64,000 bases of DNA from Myxococcales bacterium. GTDB lineage: Bacteria; Myxococcota_A; Polyangia; Nannocystales; Nannocystaceae. The translations under genes and the position numbers were made by a program. Each line of letters opens with the position of its first letter. Within the stretch, counting starts at the first letter, position 1. The stretch is taken from assembly GCA_014240065.1 (NCBI GenBank), contig JAAZXR010000010.1, positions 27,119-91,118 of the forward strand, in the 5' to 3' direction. Below are positions 1-7,964 of this stretch, piece after piece. The notes under the pieces are model-generated. The model searched no databases. It saw only the letters and a list, made by a program, of their open reading frames with translations, and was not told the DNA's origin.

Positions 1-84
1 CGGTCTGCGTACGAGCAACATCCACGATGCCTCAAATTCTGGGCAATTGGGGCAGATCGCGGAGCCTTCCACCCTGCGCGGCCG

Positions 85-3000
85 CTAGAAGCTGTAACTC
101 AGACCCAAGCGGACGTCGACGCCCTTGCGAAAGTTGCTACGATCGATCTCTTGTTCGACGACCGGATTTGCGATGCCGTTGGCGATCTGGTTGGCCTTGA
201 TTTCCGCGACGGTTTCGTCCGTGAGCCGTTGTACGACCCCAAATTTGGTGTTGAGAATATTCCCGACACGCAAGGTGACACGCAGCTCTTGGCTCGTCTC
301 TGCCTCGAAGGAGTCGGTGGAGGAGGCCACCTGAAACAGGCGCTGGGACATGACCAGGTCCAACATGTGCTGGGGTGTCTCCCAGATATTACCGAACTCC
401 GAGAGGCGCCAGAGACGCTCGCCGAACGCGTTGTACAGCACGCGCGCACGTGTGCCCGAGGTGCTGTTGTCGTAGTCGATGAAGGCGTTCAAGATCCACG
501 GTGACACCCCGGCCAGAGGACGCTTTTGAGATCCTGCGGCGCTGTATTGAAGATAATGACGGCAGAGGCGGTCTTCCGGCGGGCACTCACCTTCGAAGTT
601 TTCTCCGACCACGTAGGTGTTTCCGTCCACGGCCGTGTAGTCCCGGACCGGCGTCACGCGCGAGAAAATATACGCGAAGTTGGCGCCGACTGAGATGTCC
701 TCAAGCCACCGCAGTTTGGGTTTCATGAGGTCCTCCTCCCGGTCGCGCCCCAAGAAGCCGAGGTTCTTTTTAAACTCAGCTTCCCCGCCGATGTTGATGG
801 CGCTCTGGCTGTTGACCCAGGACTGAAGCTCGCTGGAGGTACCAGAGGTGAGCACCGCCTCGATGGGCTTATCAAACTGCTTGAAGAACGCGGACACCGC
901 GACCACCTCGCCCCCGGAGGGGAACCACTCCCAGCGCAGATCTGCGTTCCACACCCGAGTCGACTCCAGCAGGTCAAAGCCCTCGGAGGTCACCCCTCCA
1001 AACGATTTGGTAAAGGAGAAGGGCGCGAGCTCGCGCATCTCAGGCCGCGCGATCGTCCGCGTCCCCCCGAGGCGAATATTCATCTTGCTCGTGGGCGAGA
1101 AGATCAAGGAGGCCGCTGGGAACACGTCACTGTCTGTGGTGTTGAAGGTCTCCGAGTCCGGGTTGTCAGGGTCGAAGGGGTTGAACGGGCGCATCGCGAT
1201 CTTTGAAAACTCGTACCGCGCCCCCCCTGTAATCTTGAACCATCGCGTGATCGGTAGGTCCATCTGCCCGTAGCCCGCGAACACCTGCTGACGGCCCTCA
1301 TATCCGTCGGCGTCCCCGGTCTGTTCGACGAGATAGAAAGGTTCTTGACCGCCGACCGCGGCGCCTAGACCGCCTCCGATGGTGTCCGCGTTGAGCACGT
1401 TCCCCACGTAGTCTGGAATATTGGACACCCCGTTGGCTTGCTGGAACAAGAACCGTCGGTTGCTAAACTCGCGCTGCTTCCCCTCCACCCACGCGCCCAT
1501 CTTCACGGAGGAGTCAAGCTGCAGCCACTGGCGAAAGGGGAACTCAAGGTTCATGACGCCGTTGCCCACGGCGTCGTCGAGGTCCCCGGCGTTGATCCGC
1601 GGCTTCGCCACGTCCACCGCCACCTCGTAGTTTCCGTCGCCAGACGTGTCGGTGTAGAGCACCTCGCGTCGAGTGGGGTCATCTTGCCGGGCCCGCGAGA
1701 AGGAACCCGAGTAGTCCAGCTTCAAGCCCCGCGCCTTCTCAAATTCGTGCGCCGCGCCCACCTGCGTAAAAAAGATGGAGCGCATCACGTAGCGGTGCCT
1801 AGAGGTGAGCGCCGCCTCCGGGCCGATCGCCTTCGGCGAAAAGCCGCGCTGGTAGCGAACCTCATTGGCCGCGTCTCGCGAGTAGAACATGTTCGCGAAG
1901 ACCTCGTGACCTCGCTCGCTGGTGTACTTGGCCAGGCCGATCCCTCCGAGCTGTACGCGACGAACGTAGCGTCGGTCGCTCCCCTCCCTGGTTGAACCCC
2001 AATCCGTCCCTGCCTTGAGCCCTGAGGTCTGGGTGGCCGTGCTCCCCATCCCAGCGTCGGTGTTGGGGCAACCGCGGCAATCGATGGCCGAGGCGGACAC
2101 CCCCTCCACCGTCTTGAACTCGTCTTTGATGCCGCCCGAGAGCGCCCAACCCACGCGATCCCCGTTGGCCAAGGTGTGACCGTTGCCGAGCGTGGTGCTC
2201 AAGCGATACGTCGGCGGCGCGATGGATGACGCGCTCGGCGTCGCCGTATACAAGGCCTCGCCGTACGCCTCTATCTCCTCCGGTGCATACGCGGGCCCGG
2301 CCACGGGCGGCGATGAGGTGCCTGGGAAGCCCTTGGGGAGGCCGCGAGAGATGTTGCCGAAGCCCAAGCCGTCGCCCCGGAGGCGTCCATCACGAACGAA
2401 GTCGTCGAAGGTCGCTTGGGTGTTCGCCTCGACAGACGCGGAGACGTCGAAGGTGAACTCATCAGGGATGTCACGGCTGCGCAGCTGCGTCGATCCGCCC
2501 ACAAAGTCCGCGGGCTGCTCGGGGGTAAATGACTTCACGATGTCGATGGACGACAACGCCCCCGAGGGGAAGATATCGAGCGGGACGGTCCGTACGTCTG
2601 GATCGGGACTTGGGAGGCGAGCCCCGTCAAACAGCGTATTTCCGTAGCGGTGCTTGAGACCCCGGATGATGAGATATCGATTGTCCTCGAGCGTCGCCCC
2701 GACGATGAAGCGCGCGAGGGAGGCGCTCGATCCGCCGCCTGCCTTCTTCATCTCCTGCGAGGACATGACGTCCTTGGTCTCCACCGCCTCCGCCCGCTCG
2801 GTGAGCACCACAGACTCGTTCCCTTTGGGCGCCTCCGCCTCGATCACGGTCTCGCTCACCATCCCTGCGAGGGGCACGAGCTCCACGGACTGGGTGCGAG
2901 ATCCGTCCACCTCCACCTCAAGATCTGCGATCTCCTTGACCGAGAACGTCTCGTAGAAGAACTCCACGGTGTAGATTCCCTCCGGCAGACTCAACACGTA

Positions 3001-3627
3001 GGCGCCGTCCCCGTCGGTCGTCACCTCGTATGGGGAATTCAGCACCCGCACGTTCGCGCCCATGAGGGGATCGCCCGTGCGCGCGTCTTTCACCACGCCT
3101 CGTAGCTCCCCGGAGGCCCCCTTGACTTCGACCTGCTCGACTTGCTCTTCGAGCTCTGCGTTCGGGTCGTCGCTGGCATCTTCGATGAGGACTTGCCCGT
3201 CCCAGTCGTCCTCTTCGTCTTCCTCCCCCCAATCGTCCTCCTCTTCCTCGTCTCCCCAGTCGTCCTCTTCCGGATCCTCCTCGTCTTCCTCCGCCGGTTC
3301 GCTCGCTCCGTCGACGGTGCCGTCGGTGTCCTCCTCAGCCGCGTCGGGCCTCTCCTCGGGAGAAACTTCCTCAGCCGCGTCGGGGCTCTCCTCGGCGTCA
3401 AGCTCCGCCTGATCCTCCGCGGGCGCCGGGTCGGTACCCGGAGGCTCTTTTGGAGACGGCCCGTCCTCTTCACTGGGAGCGGGCTCCTCCCCCGCGGGCT
3501 CCCAAGCGCCGCCAAGCTCAGCCCCGCCGGACCGCGCCATCGCCGGCCTGCCGCAGGTGGCTGCGAGCACCAAGGCGACGGTCGTCGCAACAGGGAGGGG
3601 GGGGGAGCGTCGGCGGAGAGTCTTCAT
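85..3627 (-). CDS. TonB-dependent outer-membrane receptor with acidic N-terminal region
   Basis: A 1180-residue outer-membrane transporter that should import a ligand using energy from the TonB-ExbB-ExbD genes just upstream. A signal peptide (about residues 1-31) is followed by a roughly 120-residue Pro/Glu/Asp-rich segment with repeated DDWG-type motifs (about 45-150). A carboxypeptidase-regulatory-like beta-sandwich (about 170-255, with GVVKDARTGDPLMGANV) comes next, then a plug domain (about 290-400, including the NTLFDGARLPSPD region) and a C-terminal barrel ending in an aromatic residue (LGLSYSF). The fold order matches large receptors of the CirA/SusC-like type, but the acidic segment is not typical. 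The ligand cannot be told from sequence. It is the last gene of a five-gene minus-strand operon, 61 bases after the second exbD. Confidence 0.9.
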   Translation of the reverse strand: MKTLRRRSPPLPVATTVALVLAATCGRPAMARSGGAELGGAWEPAGEEPAPSEEDGPSPKEPPGTDPAPAEDQAELDAEESPDAAEEVSPEERPDAAEEDTDGTVDGASEPAEEDEEDPEEDDWGDEEEEDDWGEEDEEDDWDGQVLIEDASDDPNAELEEQVEQVEVKGASGELRGVVKDARTGDPLMGANVRVLNSPYEVTTDGDGAYVLSLPEGIYTVEFFYETFSVKEIADLEVEVDGSRTQSVELVPLAGMVSETVIEAEAPKGNESVVLTERAEAVETKDVMSSQEMKKAGGGSSASLARFIVGATLEDNRYLIIRGLKHRYGNTLFDGARLPSPDPDVRTVPLDIFPSGALSSIDIVKSFTPEQPADFVGGSTQLRSRDIPDEFTFDVSASVEANTQATFDDFVRDGRLRGDGLGFGNISRGLPKGFPGTSSPPVAGPAYAPEEIEAYGEALYTATPSASSIAPPTYRLSTTLGNGHTLANGDRVGWALSGGIKDEFKTVEGVSASAIDCRGCPNTDAGMGSTATQTSGLKAGTDWGSTREGSDRRYVRRVQLGGIGLAKYTSERGHEVFANMFYSRDAANEVRYQRGFSPKAIGPEAALTSRHRYVMRSIFFTQVGAAHEFEKARGLKLDYSGSFSRARQDDPTRREVLYTDTSGDGNYEVAVDVAKPRINAGDLDDAVGNGVMNLEFPFRQWLQLDSSVKMGAWVEGKQREFSNRRFLFQQANGVSNIPDYVGNVLNADTIGGGLGAAVGGQEPFYLVEQTGDADGYEGRQQVFAGYGQMDLPITRWFKITGGARYEFSKIAMRPFNPFDPDNPDSETFNTTDSDVFPAASLIFSPTSKMNIRLGGTRTIARPEMRELAPFSFTKSFGGVTSEGFDLLESTRVWNADLRWEWFPSGGEVVAVSAFFKQFDKPIEAVLTSGTSSELQSWVNSQSAINIGGEAEFKKNLGFLGRDREEDLMKPKLRWLEDISVGANFAYIFSRVTPVRDYTAVDGNTYVVGENFEGECPPEDRLCRHYLQYSAAGSQKRPLAGVSPWILNAFIDYDNSTSGTRARVLYNAFGERLWRLSEFGNIWETPQHMLDLVMSQRLFQVASSTDSFEAETSQELRVTLRVGNILNTKFGVVQRLTDETVAEIKANQIANGIANPVVEQEIDRSNFRKGVDVRLGLSYSF

Positions 3628-3688
3628 CGCGGGCCTTAAAGCGTGGTCGTGATGGGGGCGTGAACGAGCGCACCCTCAGGCAAGGGGA

Positions 3689-4150
3689 TCAGCGGTCCTT
3701 GGCTCCAAGTTTGACCGGCTCCGTGAGCATCACGACCGGCGCAGCCTTCGCGGCGCGCGCCGCGAGGATCGCGTCGAGTGTCCTTCGAAACTCCACATCG
3801 TCGTCCGCGTCGACATAGACGACCCGGTCTTTTCGAGCGTTGAGGACGCGCGCGAGCTTGTCGATGAGATCGCCGCGCTGCTCCGGGGCGTACTTGTATT
3901 TGGCGTTGATCCACAGCTCGCCGCTCTCTCGCGCGATGAGCGTCAAGGTCTCATTTTGGAGATCCTGGATCATCGCCTGCGTCTGTTCATCGTCCGGCTT
4001 GGGAGGCAACCGCACGTACAAGCCCTTCGTGACGACCGGCGCGATCACCATAAAGATGATGAGCAACACCAACACCACGTCCACGAGCGGGGTCACGTTC
4101 ATCTCTGGGCGTACCCCCTTCTTCCCTCCACTGCCGAGATTCATGCCCAT
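3689..4150 (-). CDS. exbD: ExbD/TolR-family energy transducer (second copy)
   Basis: A 153-residue inner-membrane protein of the ExbD/TolR family, which with ExbB forms the proton channel that energises TonB. The short cytoplasmic N-terminus leads into MNVTPLVDVVLVLLIIFMV, where the Asp is the conserved proton-carrying residue of the single membrane helix. A periplasmic domain of about 100 residues follows. It begins 3 bases after the stop of another exbD, so two ExbD paralogs are encoded side by side, as often seen in myxobacteria. The paralogs differ in the periplasmic half, so they may form a mixed pentapeptide ring or serve different TonB proteins. That division of labour is inference. 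Confidence 0.93.
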   Translation of the reverse strand: MGMNLGSGGKKGVRPEMNVTPLVDVVLVLLIIFMVIAPVVTKGLYVRLPPKPDDEQTQAMIQDLQNETLTLIARESGELWINAKYKYAPEQRGDLIDKLARVLNARKDRVVYVDADDDVEFRRTLDAILAARAAKAAPVVMLTEPVKLGAKDR

Positions 4151-4153
4151 GGT

Positions 4154-4639
4154 TTAGTTCCCCTCCTCGGCCGCGCCGGCCTCTTCGCTCCACTCATCTT
4201 GCTGCCCGCTCACCGCGAAGTTCACCGCGCCGAGCCCGCCATCTCGAAGGTCTTTGACCATGTCGCGAACGACCTTGTGTTTCACGCCGGCGTCCACGCG
4301 CAACAGCAGCGGGAGCTCCGGCGTCTCGTTCCATTTCTCCACCGCGGCGCCGACGATGACGTCCCGCGGAAGATCCGCGTCGACCAGCGTGAACACGGGC
4401 GCGTCGTCCTCGAGAGAGATGGTCAGCGACACGGGCTCCTCGCCATCCGCGGCCGCATCATCCGCCGCGTCCGCGGGGATCAGCTCGATGGACTTCGCGT
4501 CCTGGACCGCTGGCAGCACGACCATAAAGATGATCAAGAGCACGAGCACCACGTCGACGAGCGGCGTGACGTTGATGTCTGGACGCACCCCGCTCTTCTT
4601 GCCAGTCTTGGCGAATGGATTTTTACCGAGTGTGGCCAC
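4154..4639 (-). CDS. exbD: ExbD/TolR-family energy transducer (first copy)
   Basis: A 161-residue ExbD/TolR protein. The membrane helix holds NVTPLVDVVLVLLIIFMV with the conserved Asp, and the periplasmic domain follows from about residue 45. Its start lies inside the 3' end of exbB (17-base overlap) and its stop is 3 bases from the second exbD, which indicates translational coupling. Compared with the downstream copy it has a longer N-terminal cytoplasmic tail and a more acidic loop after the helix (DAADDAAADGEE region). Family assignment is firm; the exact role relative to its paralog is not visible. Confidence 0.93.
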   Translation of the reverse strand: MATLGKNPFAKTGKKSGVRPDINVTPLVDVVLVLLIIFMVVLPAVQDAKSIELIPADAADDAAADGEEPVSLTISLEDDAPVFTLVDADLPRDVIVGAAVEKWNETPELPLLLRVDAGVKHKVVRDMVKDLRDGGLGAVNFAVSGQQDEWSEEAGAAEEGN

Positions 4640-5285
4640 CCTTGGTCTCCAAGTGATCGATGAGTTCGCTCGACGCGTGCTGCAGCTGAAGCTCGATAAC
4701 CTCGAACTTCTGGGTGAGGAAGTTGAAAATCCACACAGCCCCGATGGCGATGACCAGGCCGAGCCCCGTCACGATCAGCGCCTCGGCGATGCCGGCGGAC
4801 ACGGTGTCAAAGCCGCCTCCGCCAGATTCTGCCATCTGGGTGAAGACCGTGATGATCCCGATGACGGTCCCAAACAACCCAACGAACGGCGCTGTGGACC
4901 CCGTGGTCGCGAGGATGCCCGTCCCTCGTTTGAGCTGCGCGCTCAAGTCTTCGAGTTTGCGTGAGAGTTGACGGGTCGCCAGCTCCACGGGACCGAGGAT
5001 TTTGTCATCGATATTGTCCAGATAGCTCTGGAGGCCGAACCGGTACAGCTGCGCGAGGGGAGAGACCCCGTGGCGCTCCGTCAAAGACAAGACGGCCGCA
5101 AAATCGCCCTCCAGCACCAGCTCGCTCGCGGAGCGAGCGAACTGCTTCGACGCGCGGTTTGATTTACGAAGCGCGATGAATCGCTCAACGCCGGCCACCA
5201 AACTCCAAATCCCCATCCCGACCAAGGTGAAGACGACGAGGCGGGCCGCGAGGCCCATTGAACTCCAAATGTGATGTAGATCCAT
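4623..5285 (-). CDS. exbB: ExbB/TolQ/MotA-family proton channel protein
   Basis: A 220-residue inner-membrane protein with three predicted membrane helices (about residues 10-32, 115-140 and 155-180), the normal length and topology for ExbB/TolQ. The family signature is visible as the ATTGSTAPFVGLFGTVIGII stretch, followed by the conserved Gly/Ala-rich third helix. It forms the pentameric stator around the ExbD helices and supports TonB-driven transport. It sits between tonB and the two exbD genes and overlaps the first exbD by 17 bases. A TolQ role cannot be excluded on sequence alone, but the neighbouring tonB and receptor genes favour ExbB. Confidence 0.92.
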   Translation of the reverse strand: MDLHHIWSSMGLAARLVVFTLVGMGIWSLVAGVERFIALRKSNRASKQFARSASELVLEGDFAAVLSLTERHGVSPLAQLYRFGLQSYLDNIDDKILGPVELATRQLSRKLEDLSAQLKRGTGILATTGSTAPFVGLFGTVIGIITVFTQMAESGGGGFDTVSAGIAEALIVTGLGLVIAIGAVWIFNFLTQKFEVIELQLQHASSELIDHLETKGGHTR

Positions 5286-5306
5286 GATTTTGATTCTTTC
5301 AGATGA

Positions 5307-6116
5307 CTAGCGCTTCAACTTAAATGGGAAGCGCTCTCGCATAACGCAGGTGAACGCCTGACCGTCCGGGTGACGGCAGGGCTCGGTGAACTTCCACTTC
5401 GACAGGGCGCGCCCCACCTCTTTTTTCATGACCTCGTTGGCCTTGGCGATGTGGCTCTCCTTGGTCGCGTTGTTGGTCACTTTGACGAACTTGAGCTTCC
5501 GCAGACGCCCTTTTTGATCGATCGTCATCTTCACCACGACCAGCCCCTCGATCCCGCGCTTTTGCATCGCGGAGGGGTACTTGGGCTGGGGATTTCCCGC
5601 GGCCTTCTTCGCGGGTTTGTCCGCGCGGGTGAGCGTCGTCGGTTTCTTCGGATCCCGCTTGGGCGGCGCCTTTTTCTTCGGCGGCTCAGGCTTCTCTTCC
5701 TTCTTAACGCTGTCTCCCGCGGGCTTCGCTGGTCCGGTGCCTCCACCGCCCCCACCGGCTTGGCCATCCGACGCGGCGTCCGACTCCGCGAGGTCTTGCT
5801 CGGACAGATCAGTGGGTGTCTCCAGCTTCGGCGCGGGCTTCTTTGGACCAGACGACCTTCGAGCATTGGGCGGAGGTGGCGCCGGCGGCTCCTCAGGCTC
5901 CTCCTCTTCGAGCTCCTCGACCGGCTCCTCCTCCACCGGAGAGGCCGCGAGCTCAACCGCCACCACCTCCTCTTTTACCTCCGGAGGCTCGAACTCCACC
6001 TGTGAACCGGCGTAATAGACCGCTCCGTACAGCGCGAGCACGACCACGATGGCCGCGCCGCGATGGCGATCAAAAAACTGGTGCTTCGGCGCACCCGGGT
6101 CAAATCCTCCGAACAT
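5307..6116 (-). CDS. tonB: TonB family protein
   Basis: A 269-residue TonB. After a short cytoplasmic segment comes one membrane helix (AAIVVVLALYGAVYYAG), then a long Glu/Pro- and Lys/Pro-rich periplasmic linker (about residues 45-175). The C-terminal TonB domain (about 180-269) shows the typical YPSAMQKRGIEGLVVVKMTI and WKFTEP motifs. I place the start at the ATG at 6116. The frame continues to a TTG at 6146, but that stretch forms a perfect hairpin (6132-6153) that looks regulatory rather than coding. First gene of the tonB-exbB-exbD-exbD-receptor operon, with exbB starting 21 bases downstream. The C-terminal domain ends with an extra Cys-containing loop (CRHPDGQAFTC) that could form a disulfide. 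Confidence 0.9.
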   Translation of the reverse strand: MFGGFDPGAPKHQFFDRHRGAAIVVVLALYGAVYYAGSQVEFEPPEVKEEVVAVELAASPVEEEPVEELEEEEPEEPPAPPPPNARRSSGPKKPAPKLETPTDLSEQDLAESDAASDGQAGGGGGGTGPAKPAGDSVKKEEKPEPPKKKAPPKRDPKKPTTLTRADKPAKKAAGNPQPKYPSAMQKRGIEGLVVVKMTIDQKGRLRKLKFVKVTNNATKESHIAKANEVMKKEVGRALSKWKFTEPCRHPDGQAFTCVMRERFPFKLKR

Positions 6117-6131
6117 CTGCAAGCGGAAGTT

Positions 6132-6153
6132 GCAGCCGTTCGACAACGGCTGC
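6132..6153 (-). promoter_or_regulatory. Perfect inverted repeat just upstream of tonB
   Basis: A 9-base arm (GCAGCCGTT), a 4-base loop and a perfect 9-base complement. On the minus strand it ends 15 bases before the tonB ATG at 6116. It could be an operator for a regulator of the TonB operon or an mRNA hairpin near the ribosome-binding region. No T-tract follows, so it is not an intrinsic terminator. Function is inferred from position only. Confidence 0.5.
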
Positions 6154-6285
6154 GTGTCTCGTTCGTGTCATCCATGTGAAATATCGCTGGTGGAGAGGCA
6201 GAATCGAACCGAACGAAACCGCGTTGTCACACCTGGCGCACAGATGCCGCTAAACTCTCCTGAGTCCCCCAAAAGTGCCAGAGCG

Positions 6286-6903
6286 ATGCCCCTCACCCGA
6301 CCTATTCTCCTGCTGGATGTCATGGACACGCTCGTGACAGATCCCGCCTATCGCGTCGTCCCCGCCTTCTTTGGCGAAGATCTCGCCACCCATTTCGCGC
6401 AAAAGGACAAGCGAGCCTTTCACGCGTTCGAGCGCGGGGAGATCGGCGAGGGCCAATTCCACGCCCGCTACTACCTCGATGGCCGCTCCTGGGACCTCGA
6501 AGGCCTCAAGCGGCGGCTGTTCGAGGGCTACGCGTGGGTTCCAGGGATGCGAGCCCTGGTGCAGCGCTTGGTCGCAGCGGGCTGGGAGCTCCACGCCTTG
6601 TCAAACTACTCCTGCTGGTATGACCTCGTGGATCTGCGTTGCGGCCTCGGTGACGCGGGCGTGCGACGTAGCTTTGTGTCGTGGGACACGGGCGTCCGAA
6701 AACCGTCGCCGCAGGCATATTTGGGCCCGTGCGCCGCCATGTCCGCACCCCCGTCACAGTTCCTGTTCGTCGACGATCGCGCGAAAAATGTCCGCGGTGC
6801 GCGAGCGGTCGGCATGCCTGCCATCCACTTCACCAGCGCGGACAACCTCGCCTCCGCCCTCGCGCGCTACGACACGCCCGCGACCGCCGATGGTCGCCCC
6901 TAG
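6286..6903 (+). CDS. HAD-superfamily hydrolase
   Basis: A 205-residue soluble HAD hydrolase, probably a small-molecule phosphatase. All four HAD motifs are visible: motif I LLDVMDTLV near the N-terminus (nucleophile and acid Asp pair), motif II in ALSNYS, motif III as a Lys in TGVRKPSPQAYL, and motif IV FVDDRAKNV. The helical cap between motifs I and II fits the C1-cap subfamily. I chose the ATG at 6286, which places motif I at about residue 8; the ATG at 6244 is an alternative adding 14 unconserved residues. The gene is divergent from tonB and converges on the envelope protein at 6900-7964, overlapping its stop by four bases. Substrate unknown. Confidence 0.85.
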   Translation: MPLTRPILLLDVMDTLVTDPAYRVVPAFFGEDLATHFAQKDKRAFHAFERGEIGEGQFHARYYLDGRSWDLEGLKRRLFEGYAWVPGMRALVQRLVAAGWELHALSNYSCWYDLVDLRCGLGDAGVRRSFVSWDTGVRKPSPQAYLGPCAAMSAPPSQFLFVDDRAKNVRGARAVGMPAIHFTSADNLASALARYDTPATADGRP

Positions 6904-7964
6904 GGGCTCTGGACGTAGCGCTGCGTCAGCCCGTGCGTGGCGACGCTCGCCACCGCGGGCAATCCCCAGACGATGTTGCCGCGAAAGCCGACAAAGAAGC
7001 TCCCGCTCGTGGAGATTCGGATCTGGTCGGGGAGCTCGCTGCGCGAGAGCGCCGTGTTGATTTGCCCGCCCACGACAATCGCGCCCCATCCGCCGACCCC
7101 AACACCGACATCCCCGGTGATTCCCAAGGGCGAGCGTTGAGGGTTCACGCCGAAGTTCCCGCGCCTCCCCCGAAGCCAGAAACTGATCCCCGAAGACACC
7201 TCCAAGGTCGGCGACCACGACCCCTGCTTGAACCAGTATCGCATCCCAATGCCGGCGTTCCCCCACAACGACTGCTCTTCGTTGGCGATCACCCCACCCT
7301 TGGGCCCGAGGGTGAAGCGGGTGTACTTACGGTTTCCGACGGTCTCACTCACCACCGGCAGATTGAGCCACAGGTCGTACTGCGCGCGAGCCGAGTTCCA
7401 CTGGAACACTTGGTTTTGACTCACGTTCCCTTGCCGGAAGCGGCGCGCGTAGGCCGAGGTCGCCTGAAGTTCCAGCGTCCACCCGCAAGAGGGGTCCGCC
7501 ACCCAGCAGCGGAAGGCGCGCTTTCCCTTGGCCATCTCGGGCCCCTTCACATCACCACGTTGAAGGTCGAACCGCGCGCGGAGCTCCTCCTCGTCCCTCG
7601 CGTCGTAAAACGGTGGGCCCTCTTCAGGGGGCGTCATGGAGTAACCATCGCGGAGGTCCTCGGTCGCCTCCCCCGCCGACTCTCGGGGCGCCTCCTGGGC
7701 CGCCGGTTCAGGCGCCGGTTCGGCCGCCGGTTCGGCCGCCGGTTCGGCCGCCGGTTCGGCCGCCGGTTCGGCCGCCTCCGTCATCGGCTCGCTCGACGGT
7801 GATGAGGGAGGAGCAGGATCTTCCGCGATTGGCGGCGACGCCTCCGCGCTCGGCTGGGCGCTCGGGTTGGGTTGGGCGCTCGCCACAGAGGAGAGCGACG
7901 ACAAGACGACGACCAAGCCCGTCGCGCAGGCGATGGTGCCCTTCGGATGGTTGCGCCGCGTCAT
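6900..7964 (-). CDS. Envelope protein of unknown function with AEPA repeats (paralog of upstream gene)
   Basis: 354 residues with a signal peptide (about 1-28, ending near SVASA), a Pro/Ala/Glu-rich low-complexity region built from repeated AEPA units, and a C-terminal half rich in alternating hydrophobic and Gly residues that resembles a small beta-barrel or outer-membrane-associated domain. The C-terminal half (about 270-354) has the same layout as the upstream gene: a GVGxGGWG motif followed by a hydrophobic end. The two are probably paralogs. The start is the ATG at 7964, which overlaps the upstream stop by ATGA and so indicates translational coupling. I do not recognise a named family. 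Confidence 0.7.
   Translation of the reverse strand: MTRRNHPKGTIACATGLVVVLSSLSSVASAQPNPSAQPSAEASPPIAEDPAPPSSPSSEPMTEAAEPAAEPAAEPAAEPAAEPAPEPAAQEAPRESAGEATEDLRDGYSMTPPEEGPPFYDARDEEELRARFDLQRGDVKGPEMAKGKRAFRCWVADPSCGWTLELQATSAYARRFRQGNVSQNQVFQWNSARAQYDLWLNLPVVSETVGNRKYTRFTLGPKGGVIANEEQSLWGNAGIGMRYWFKQGSWSPTLEVSSGISFWLRGRRGNFGVNPQRSPLGITGDVGVGVGGWGAIVVGGQINTALSRSELPDQIRISTSGSFFVGFRGNIVWGLPAVASVATHGLTQRYVQSP
7701..7776 (+). repeat. 12-base tandem repeat encoding AEPA units
   Basis: About six copies of a 12-base unit related to GCCGGTTCGGCC. They lie inside the minus-strand gene at 6900-7964 and encode a run of Ala-Glu-Pro-Ala units in a periplasmic linker. In-frame gain or loss of units would change linker length without breaking the frame. 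Confidence 0.85.

Noticed and set aside
6188..6260. Complete tRNA gene upstream of the HAD gene
   Set aside because: T-stem pairing and anticodon arm fail; only acceptor-like ends and a T-loop-like motif are present. Kept only as a weak finding.
7701..7776. CRISPR array or regulatory repeat at the AEPA repeats
   Set aside because: The unit is 12 bases, in frame and coding; no spacers.
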